Assembly: GCA_002451165.1 (NCBI GenBank)
Contig: DKBH01000061.1
Span: 48,103 to 98,344, forward strand
Length of the DNA: 50,242 nucleotides
From: Nitrospiraceae bacterium UBA6905
Lineage (GTDB): Bacteria; Nitrospirota; Thermodesulfovibrionia; Thermodesulfovibrionales; UBA6898
Reading direction: 5' to 3'
The notes beneath the pieces were generated by a model. The model made no database searches. It had not been told where the DNA came from and saw only the letters and a list, made by a program, of their open reading frames with translations. Of this stretch, positions 17,611 to 25,040 are shown one piece after another (the stretch's first letter is position 1; each line of letters opens with the position of its first letter). A program made the position numbers and the translations under genes.

Positions 17611-18536
17611 AATGTGTTATCCTGGGTGGCGGTGGTTTCTTAGGGTATCATCTTTGCAAGGCTCTACTCGCAGAAGGACACGGTGTGAGGATATTCGATC
17701 GCCCAAACCTCGAGCGTTTCTCACTTCCCTGTGGATCAGAGGGCGTGGAGTGGACCGAGGGAGACTTCGTGAATCAGGAAGACCTTCAGTCGGCTATTGC
17801 CGGATGCGACATCATCTATCACTTGGTCAGCACGACCCTGCCCAAAACCTCTAATGACAATCCAATTTACGACATAGAGACTAATGTCATCGGTACTTTA
17901 CGGTTACTTGACCTGCTAAAGGGATCGAACAAAAAATTGATCTTCGTCTCATCAGGGGGGACGGTATACGGCATTCCTACGGAAGTGCCAATTAAGGAGT
18001 CGCATCCGACGCAGCCTCTCTGCTCCTATGGCATTGCGAAAGTGACCATTGAAAAATATCTCGCGTTATATCATCATTTGCATAAGCTTGATTATTATAT
18101 TTTTCGTCTTTCAAATCCTTTTGGAGAGCGACAACGGGTGATTGCTGCTCAGGGAGTCATCGCAGTTTTCCTGTATAAGGTGCTTCAAGAACAACCCATA
18201 GAGATTTGGGGTGATGGAACGGTGGTTCGCGATTACATTTATGTTGAAGATGCAGTAGCTTCATTGGTAAAGGCGATAGCATACGGAGGCGACTGCAGAG
18301 TTTTTAATGTCGGGAGCGGCGAAGGGAGGAGCCTGATCGAGGTTCTGGCTGCCATAAAAGCCCTGTTGGGGAAAGAGGTGCGATGTATCTTTACACCATC
18401 TAGGGCATTTGATGTGCCGTCCAATGTCCTGGATATTTCGCTGGCAGCGCAACATCTTCACTGGTGTCCACGAATCACTTTCCGAGAGGGATTGTTACGA
18501 ACGCTGACATGGATAGTTGACCATGGAATAAGTTAG
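17607..18536 (+). CDS. NAD-dependent sugar-nucleotide epimerase/dehydratase
   Basis: I place the start at ATG 17607, in an ATGA overlap with the upstream stop, because the Rossmann motif GGGGFLG (7-13) then sits right at the N-terminus; an earlier in-frame ATG at 17547 would add a non-family extension. The extended SDR signatures are VSSGGTVYG (114-122) and YGIAK (141-145) with catalytic Tyr141/Lys145. SNPFGERQ and WGDGTVVRDYIYVEDA follow. The 309-residue size fits UDP-glucose 4-epimerase-like enzymes, but the exact substrate cannot be fixed from sequence. It is the last gene of the sulfotransferase-rich region. Confidence 0.88.
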   Translation: MKCVILGGGGFLGYHLCKALLAEGHGVRIFDRPNLERFSLPCGSEGVEWTEGDFVNQEDLQSAIAGCDIIYHLVSTTLPKTSNDNPIYDIETNVIGTLRLLDLLKGSNKKLIFVSSGGTVYGIPTEVPIKESHPTQPLCSYGIAKVTIEKYLALYHHLHKLDYYIFRLSNPFGERQRVIAAQGVIAVFLYKVLQEQPIEIWGDGTVVRDYIYVEDAVASLVKAIAYGGDCRVFNVGSGEGRSLIEVLAAIKALLGKEVRCIFTPSRAFDVPSNVLDISLAAQHLHWCPRITFREGLLRTLTWIVDHGIS

Positions 18537-19602
18537 ACTATGAGTCAAGGTCTTCTCGTGCAATATTGCAAGGGATGCGGTGGACTCTTCATATTGTGGA
18601 CAATCGACGAAGCTTTATCAATATTTTTCAGGAAGCTTGTGCGAGCGGATCATTCTGGGCGCACAAATCTATCCCTATGGGCTATCATTGCCCCTGGGCA
18701 ATTCCTTGAGAATGCTGAGCCATGGCGTAGAAGTTCCTTTGATTATGAATTATAAGATGCGTTATTATTACTTTTTAAATAATTAAATCTCTTAAATTTT
18801 ATTGTTATTTCCCTAAACCATACATTATTTAAGTACATGCGCAACGTAGTGCATGAACGGCGGTAGCATGTGTTTGTCCTTATTTATTGGATGCAGACAA
18901 TAATCATCATGCATTGAGGGCGGCAACTTTACCACTGAACTTTGCATATTGAGGAAAAGAATTGCATGCGATGAATCCGGAAACAATGAGCCTTCGGATG
19001 ACAAGGATAAGGCTTGTCGGCTTAGGACGTGAGGATTCATCACATATCGTGCATGCTGGAAGCGATTGTCGAAGCGCCTTCATATGGACGGATGAGCTTT
19101 CACGATCAAGGCACCAACGCGCTGCCATGCATCCGAGGAACAATTGCATAAGCTAGTATATTGCATCTACGCTTTAGACGGAGACAATATTGGCTATGGT
19201 TTGAGTTCTTTTTCGGGGATTTCGGAAAGGGACTGAATGGGAACATCCGAGACGTCGGCGAGGCGGAAAAGCTGTTTTCGGAGCTGGCATTATCATTCTT
19301 ACAGTATTCTTATCACCTTATCAGGATCGTCGTTGATGAGTAGCAGCTATGTGGGTGGCAGCAATCTCAAGGAGGTCTTATTGCCGAGACCACGTGAGGT
19401 TTGTGAACATTGGGCTGCATCCAATCAGAATGGTATACCGCGCAAGCTATGGATACTTCGACGATTATATTTCCGGGATTGAAAACAGGAGTAGATCTGC
19501 AGAGGGTGTCAGAGCTACGAGCAGAGGTAAGAACGACTGATGTAATGCAAAAAAGCGCTTCTTGTTCATCTAGGATGCAATCAAATTAATTGGAGAGAAT
19601 CA
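18537..19602. other. 1.07-kb region without a recognisable gene
   Basis: Short open frames occur on both strands (for example 18540-18755, 18907-19149 and 19237-19482), but none has a recognisable motif or a good ribosome site. The stretch 18760-18835 is strongly AT-rich. No complete transposase, terminal inverted repeats or tRNA was seen. The region separates two operon-like blocks and may be a recombination seam holding eroded genes. Confidence 0.5.
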
Positions 19603-20589
19603 ATGAACGAAATCATGTCAACAAAGGACAGCACATTTTCCTTCGCAGGCAAAAGAATTTGGATAACTGGCCATCGAGGAATGCTCGGGTCTGCTCTGGT
19701 TCGTAGCCTTAGCAAGGAGGGAGCTGAATTATTGCTCATCTCACGCCGTGAACTTGACTTGAGCAATCAAAATGCTGTTTACAATTGGGTTGACAAAAAT
19801 CGGCCGGAGATGGTTTTTCATGTTGGCGCAAAGGTTGGCGGCATACATGCAAATGCTACGTACCCTGCTGATTTTCTCTACGGGAATCTGATGATTCAGG
19901 CAAATGTTATTGACGCCGCGCATCGTTGCGATGTTAAGAAACTAGTTTTTGTCGCATCAAACTGTATCTATCCATCCGTAGCTGCCCAGCCCATCTCGGA
20001 AGACTCAATGATGACAGGACCGGTGGAAAACAACATCCGCTCATATGCGATCAGCAAGATCGCGGGGATAGAGATGTGTCGCGCATATCGTAAACAATAC
20101 GGATGTAATTTTGTTTCGGTCATACCTCCAAATTTATACGGCCCTGGCGATAATTATCATCTTCAGCACAGCCATGTCGTCGCCGGCATTCTCCGTCGTG
20201 CGCATGAGGCGAAGCAGGCCGGCAAGCGGGAATTTGTCGTGTGGGGCGATGGAACACCAAGACGTGAGATACTGTATGTGGACGATGTGGCAGAAGCCAT
20301 GAAGTGTATTATGGCTGCCCCAATGACGTACGATATGTTTAACGTGGGATGCGGCCATGACTTTTCCATTGCAGAATTGGCTAACCTGATCGCCGCGGTG
20401 GTTGGATTTGAGGGGAGCGTCGTCTACGATACATCCAAACCAAATGGGACAATGGGAAAGCTGCTCGACAATTCTCGCATTCAGGCGCTCGGCTGGCGCC
20501 CTACGGTTGATGAAAGGACAGGCTTGCAGAATGCCTATGAGGACTTTCTGTTGTTGCTGGAAACACCAAATCGAAGCGGCCGTCTCTGA
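19603..20589 (+). CDS. fcl: GDP-L-fucose synthase
   Basis: The 328-residue SDR enzyme has ITGHRGMLGSALV (21-33) at the cofactor site and VGGIHAN (78-84). Catalytic residues are visible: Ser119 and Cys121 in SNCIYP, Tyr148 and Lys152 in YAISK, and His191 in HSHVV. NLYGPGDNYH is also typical. It converts GDP-4-keto-6-deoxy-D-mannose to GDP-L-fucose by epimerisation and NADPH reduction. GGAGAG lies 6 nt before the ATG. GDP-mannose 4,6-dehydratase, which makes its substrate, is not in this window and must be encoded elsewhere. It is the first gene of the second exporter block. Confidence 0.95.
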   Translation: MNEIMSTKDSTFSFAGKRIWITGHRGMLGSALVRSLSKEGAELLLISRRELDLSNQNAVYNWVDKNRPEMVFHVGAKVGGIHANATYPADFLYGNLMIQANVIDAAHRCDVKKLVFVASNCIYPSVAAQPISEDSMMTGPVENNIRSYAISKIAGIEMCRAYRKQYGCNFVSVIPPNLYGPGDNYHLQHSHVVAGILRRAHEAKQAGKREFVVWGDGTPRREILYVDDVAEAMKCIMAAPMTYDMFNVGCGHDFSIAELANLIAAVVGFEGSVVYDTSKPNGTMGKLLDNSRIQALGWRPTVDERTGLQNAYEDFLLLLETPNRSGRL

Positions 20590-20727
20590 CGCCGGTTTGC
20601 GTGGATCATGAGCCTGACGGTTCTTTTGTCTCAGCTGAACGAAATATGTGCACTCAGCCGTGGAACAGTGTGCGATAACGATTGCAAGGGGTTCCATGGA
20701 TATTAACGGAAGGGATTTCATTACGTG

Positions 20728-22701
20728 ATGGATCAGGAATTTGCTCTGCCTGTTGGATTATTGGGTCGATTTGCCGTAGTCAAACTGTGGCCGGATATAA
20801 AGGCAGCAGAGGACGAGTGCATTGCGCGACTGAAAATTGCAGCGGCCGCCCTCGGCATGGAGTGCATCGAGATTCATGCGGATGGACGGCTTTTGGAAGC
20901 CCCCGATAGATTCATAACGAAAAAGGATGTGGATTTTGTTCTCCATCTTCATTACGACACGCCGAAGCTTTACGATGTTTTTTCTTTTGTAGCCCTGTGG
21001 AATCCCATCCAGTTCTATCACGAATGGGGTTATTCCCGCACCTCGCGCAATCTGCTCACGCATGACGATTTTATCAGTTGCAGTTCGCCAGCTGCCGATG
21101 ATCACGTCGGTCGTATGGTGCGAAGGTCTGCAACCCATCTGCCTCCTCTCTTCACGATGTATCACTCCGTCACGGATATTGTCCATGCGCCCTCGCTTGG
21201 TGATCACAAGCTCTTTTACGCCGGGATCAATTGGGAGGCACTTACTGGCGGAAAGTCCCGGCATCAGGAGGTGCTGCATCGCTTAGATCGAACCGGGTTC
21301 CTCCGGATCTATGGCCCGAAATTATTCCAGGGTGTTGAGGTTTGGCGCGGATATAAAAGCTATGTCCGCGAGATTCCCTTTGATGGCGTTTCAATGATCG
21401 ACGAAATCGCCAAATCGGGTATCGCATTGGTTTTATCATCACCGGCGCATAAGGAGTCTGAACTGATGTCAAGCCGATTGTTTGAAAGCGTTGCTGCTGG
21501 AGCGCTTGTCATTTGCGACGAAAACAACTTTGCCAAGAAGTATTTTGGCGATTCTCTGCTCTATATAGATACCCGATGTTCTATCGACGGTATCTGCGAA
21601 GCCATTCGAAAGCATCTTGTTTGGGCAGAACACAATAGTGATGAGGCCCTCGGCATGGTGGCAAAAGCACAGGACATATTCAGGAAGAAGTTCACGCTGA
21701 AGAAGAACCTCATCGATCTGTACCGAGAATTCTCGGAGCGCAAAAGAACTTTGCTCAAACTTCAGAGGTCTGAAGGCGCCGCGCGTATGAGTGTTTGTGT
21801 AAATCTGCTCCTGCCGGAATATTCACGTGACATTCTGGATGCTCATATCGCCAGCGTGGTTGTCCAAGAGTATGATGACTTTTCGCCCGTCTTGGTTGTA
21901 GACGCAGCTGCAGCCAGAGAGAATCGTTCCGATATCGAAGTGGCTCTTGCGAATTCCGCTGTGCACATCGATCTTCTGGAGGTCGATTTTTTTAGTTATG
22001 GCCCTACTCCTGAGGTTAAGACCCGCCGCAGATTAGGTGCGATCATTGCCGAAGTGCTGAGACGGAATTCCCCGGCTGACGCTGTGGTGTTTGTGGCGCC
22101 GAACGAGAAAATCTTCTCCAATCATCTTCAGGTGCTTGCTGGAAGTTTGGCACGGCAACAGGATGAGAAATGTGTGGCAACAGCTGTCATTTTGAAGAAC
22201 GGAACGCAGCCAATTCATGGCATCTGCGAGAGGATCGATTTCCGCCAGCTCGATGCTGCTTCTCCTATGGGGTATGCCCGTTTCATGTTCCGAGTTTCTA
22301 TGCTTGTCGAAGATCTGCATTTAGCGCTGCCCTATGTGGACAGAAAGGCGATGGCGGTCATGGCGGGAGGGGGTACGATCGTTCAGGAAATCCCTTCAAC
22401 CGTAGTCATAAATATCGAGAGTGAGTTCCCGACTGGGCTGTGGGATGAGGGGCAGGAGAATGAGCTCATCAGCAGCTTTTGCCCGGAAGTCTTCGCGATA
22501 TCTACAGGTTTTGAGATTATTCTTCCCCCTCTCTCTTTGCCGGACATGCCTGAACCAAGCGAGTCTTTGCATGTTGTGCAAGTACTGCGCTGGGTAGTCA
22601 ATCAGGCACGCGCACTGCGCAGACAGGGGTTGGCAGCACGAATTGTAGCACTGAAAAGAAAACTTAAAAAGAAGCTTTCGCTGGTTAAGACAGCAGCTTG
22701 A
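20728..22701 (+). CDS. CgeB-like GT4 glycosyltransferase with degenerate GT2-like C-terminal domain
   Basis: A GTG (20725) directly precedes this ATG; GGAAGGGA about 13 nt upstream serves either. The 657-residue protein has an N-terminal GT-B module (to about 350) with FYAGINWEAL, LRIYGPK, and the late ELMSSRLFESVAAGALVICDENN segment typical of CgeB/GT1_92 proteins. Residues from about 360 begin MSVCVNLLLPEY and look like a GT2 fold. Its DxD position reads VFVAPNEKIF, so metal-dependent catalysis there is unlikely; it may be structural. The C-terminus is basic (RKLKKKLSLVK). It lies 18 nt before the second exporter permease. Confidence 0.78.
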   Translation: MDQEFALPVGLLGRFAVVKLWPDIKAAEDECIARLKIAAAALGMECIEIHADGRLLEAPDRFITKKDVDFVLHLHYDTPKLYDVFSFVALWNPIQFYHEWGYSRTSRNLLTHDDFISCSSPAADDHVGRMVRRSATHLPPLFTMYHSVTDIVHAPSLGDHKLFYAGINWEALTGGKSRHQEVLHRLDRTGFLRIYGPKLFQGVEVWRGYKSYVREIPFDGVSMIDEIAKSGIALVLSSPAHKESELMSSRLFESVAAGALVICDENNFAKKYFGDSLLYIDTRCSIDGICEAIRKHLVWAEHNSDEALGMVAKAQDIFRKKFTLKKNLIDLYREFSERKRTLLKLQRSEGAARMSVCVNLLLPEYSRDILDAHIASVVVQEYDDFSPVLVVDAAAARENRSDIEVALANSAVHIDLLEVDFFSYGPTPEVKTRRRLGAIIAEVLRRNSPADAVVFVAPNEKIFSNHLQVLAGSLARQQDEKCVATAVILKNGTQPIHGICERIDFRQLDAASPMGYARFMFRVSMLVEDLHLALPYVDRKAMAVMAGGGTIVQEIPSTVVINIESEFPTGLWDEGQENELISSFCPEVFAISTGFEIILPPLSLPDMPEPSESLHVVQVLRWVVNQARALRRQGLAARIVALKRKLKKKLSLVKTAA

Positions 22702-22719
22702 TATCGTGATAATCTACTT

Positions 22720-23550
22720 ATGAACCCTCATGCCGCACAACCTACCTCCCTAATATCATTGATGAAGAGCCTCTGGCGAAACCGTCAGCTCATCGCCCAA
22801 ATGACAAAGCGGGAAGTTGTGGGCCGCTACAAGGGTTCGGTTATGGGTTTGCTTTGGTCCTTTCTCAACCCCCTTTTTATGCTGGTGGTGTACACTTTTG
22901 TCTTCTCAGGAGTGTTCAAAGCCCGCTGGGGAGTGGGTGGGAACGAGACGAAGTCCCAGTTTGCCGTCGTGCTTTTTGTTGGTATGGTCGTCCATGGCTT
23001 GTTTGCAGAGGTGCTTAACCGCGCCCCCAACCTGATTCTGTCCAATGCCAACTACGTGAAGAAAATAATTTTCCCCTTGGAGGTCTTAGCTGTTATCAGC
23101 ATGGGTGCGGCACTGTTCCATTATCTCGTCAGCCTGTTGGTTTTGTTCATTGCCTTCGCAATCTTTAACGGCTTTCTGCACTGGACAGTCATTTTCACTC
23201 CCCTGGTCATGTTGCCCTTAGTCCTCCTGACGCTGGGGCTTGCATGGGTGCTTGCATCTTTGGGTGTATTTTTGCGCGATGTCGGACAGACGATCGGTGT
23301 TGTTACAACAGTCATAATGTTTTTTGCACCCGTTTTTTACTCAATAAATGCGCTTCCCGAGGCGTTTCGTCCTTGGATGATGGGAAACCCCTTAACGTTT
23401 CCCATTGAACAGGCTCGCGCGGTCATCATTTTCGGCCAACTGCCCAATTGGATCGGATTATTCGTTTACTCAGTAATATCCATTTTCGTTGCATGGCTGG
23501 GTTATGCCTGGTTTCAAAAAACAAGAAAAGGATTCGCTGATGTCCTTTGA
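22720..23550 (+). CDS. wzm: ABC-2 type polysaccharide export permease (Wzm-like), second exporter
   Basis: The 276-residue membrane protein has the classic family N-terminus: LWRNRQLIAQMTKREVVGRYKGSVMGLLWSFLNPL. About six helices follow, including YTFVFSGVFKARWG, LNRAPNLILSNANYVKKIIFPLEVL and FFAPVFYSINALPE. It forms the channel for the ATPase that overlaps its 3' end by 11 nt. It is closer to common O-antigen Wzm proteins than the first permease at 2024. The presumed substrate is the fucose-containing polymer made by this block. Confidence 0.95.
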   Translation: MNPHAAQPTSLISLMKSLWRNRQLIAQMTKREVVGRYKGSVMGLLWSFLNPLFMLVVYTFVFSGVFKARWGVGGNETKSQFAVVLFVGMVVHGLFAEVLNRAPNLILSNANYVKKIIFPLEVLAVISMGAALFHYLVSLLVLFIAFAIFNGFLHWTVIFTPLVMLPLVLLTLGLAWVLASLGVFLRDVGQTIGVVTTVIMFFAPVFYSINALPEAFRPWMMGNPLTFPIEQARAVIIFGQLPNWIGLFVYSVISIFVAWLGYAWFQKTRKGFADVL

Positions 23551-24925
23551 AGATACTGTCATCTGTGTCAGCAATCTTAGCAAGTGCTATCACATTTACG
23601 AGAGTCCTCGTAATAGGCTTAAGCAGTTCCTCGTGCCTAGATTAAAGCGAGTGACTGGCAGTGCCTCCAAAAAATACTACCGGGAATTTTGGGCACTTAA
23701 GGACGTATCATTCGAAATTAAGAAAGGAGAGTCCGTCGGCATTGTTGGCCGAAACGGCAGCGGGAAGAGCACGCTTCTTCAAATAATCACCGGCACCTTA
23801 TCACCAACACATGGCAGCGTTGAGACACGCGGGCGAATTGCAGCTCTGCTTGAGCTTGGCACCGGCTATAGCCCTGATTTTACCGGACGCGAGAATGTTT
23901 ATTTAAATGGTTCACTTCTTGGCTTCACCCGCCAGCAAATAGACGATAAATTTGATGCTATTGCATCATTTGCCGATATCGGACAATATATCGATCAGCC
24001 TGTAAGAACCTATTCAAGCGGTATGCTTGTACGGCTAGCCTTTGCTGTACAGGTTCAAGTAGACCCTGATATCCTGATCGTTGATGAGGCGCTTGCGGTT
24101 GGTGACGCACTTTTTCAGAAGCGTTGCTTTCAAAAGATCGAAAAACTTGTATCTGATGGAACTACCTTGTTGTTCGTTTCTCACGATCAAGAGAGTATAA
24201 GGACTCTCACTAATCGCGCGCTCCTCCTAAATAGAGGCAAGCGCATTGCATGGGGTCTGTCTTCAGAAGTCGTGCTTGAATATCGCCGTCAGCTTCACGA
24301 AGAAGAATCGGCATACTTCAGCTCCCTCGTAATGGATATGGGCGCACAGGCGTCAACATCGCACAATGAATTGCCCGCGTCAGAAAGTGCAGCTGTTCGC
24401 GCGATATCACAGGATGTCTCTAAGAAACAGTTAGAACGGCTCTCCTTTGGTGAAGGTCAGGTCCGAATCGTTGAAGTGCAAACGCTTGATCATGAAAGCA
24501 AGCCCTGTTCGGTGTATTATCCGGGGGACACATTGCGTATGAGAGTTGTGTGCGAAGCAAACGAGAGAGCCACAAAACTTAATATCGCAGTCCGACTGCG
24601 GAATAAAGAAGGCGTAAAGATCTATTCTTGGGGTACACTCAATCAGGACATGGTTGCGCTCGCGGCCAATTCAAATGATCCTATTTTTTGGTTTCGCCAA
24701 ATCGCGTCGGGCGAGATCATCGAGGTACTGCTTGAGTGTCAGTGTAATCTGGGCGTTAATCTTTACGAAGTCCAAGCCGCTGTTTCCTTTGAAGCGACAC
24801 CGGACTATATGTCACAACGCATGCTACACTGGGTTGATGAGGCAGCTTTTTTCCAAGTGTTAATGAAGAAGGATGAGTATTTCTTTGGCGGTGTAGTTGA
24901 CCTTAAAATGAGAGCTTCGTGGTAA
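23540..24925 (+). CDS. wzt: ABC polysaccharide export ATPase (Wzt) with C-terminal carbohydrate-binding domain, second exporter
   Basis: I start at ATG 23540, which overlaps the permease stop by 11 nt; the frame is open further up but that would be permease-coding sequence. The 461-residue protein has Walker A GRNGSGKST (70-78), RENVYLNGSLLGF, signature YSSGM (158-162), Walker B DILIVDE (177-183) and H-loop VSHD (213-216). Residues from about 300 to the end form a beta-rich domain (FGEGQVRIVEVQTLD, YPGDTLRMRVV, WGTLNQDM) like the Wzt C-terminal domain that recognises the chain-terminating group in E. coli O9a/O8 systems. The predicted terminator is encoded directly downstream. Confidence 0.95.
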   Translation: MSFEDTVICVSNLSKCYHIYESPRNRLKQFLVPRLKRVTGSASKKYYREFWALKDVSFEIKKGESVGIVGRNGSGKSTLLQIITGTLSPTHGSVETRGRIAALLELGTGYSPDFTGRENVYLNGSLLGFTRQQIDDKFDAIASFADIGQYIDQPVRTYSSGMLVRLAFAVQVQVDPDILIVDEALAVGDALFQKRCFQKIEKLVSDGTTLLFVSHDQESIRTLTNRALLLNRGKRIAWGLSSEVVLEYRRQLHEEESAYFSSLVMDMGAQASTSHNELPASESAAVRAISQDVSKKQLERLSFGEGQVRIVEVQTLDHESKPCSVYYPGDTLRMRVVCEANERATKLNIAVRLRNKEGVKIYSWGTLNQDMVALAANSNDPIFWFRQIASGEIIEVLLECQCNLGVNLYEVQAAVSFEATPDYMSQRMLHWVDEAAFFQVLMKKDEYFFGGVVDLKMRASW

Positions 24926-25005
24926 GTTATTGCCTGGCGAATAGCCAATACTTTTCTGCAATCGCAAAGATAGCCCCTCCTGAGACATCAGGAATGATAG
25001 ATTTT

Positions 25006-25034
25006 TTGATGAAATGTATCTGACTCTATAAAAT
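25006..25034 (+). promoter_or_regulatory. Candidate promoter, possibly for a leaderless transcript
   Basis: TTGATG (25006-25011) and TAAAAT (25029-25034) are spaced by 17 nt and match the -35 and -10 consensus at 4 and 5 of 6 positions. Initiation would fall at or next to the ATG at 25041. No Shine-Dalgarno-like sequence is visible before that ATG, which fits leaderless translation. Confidence 0.35.
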
Positions 25035-25040
25035 ACAGTC

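Noticed and set aside
18907..19149. A minus frame considered as a transposase remnant
   Set aside because: No catalytic residues, no terminal repeats and no known transposase motif could be found.
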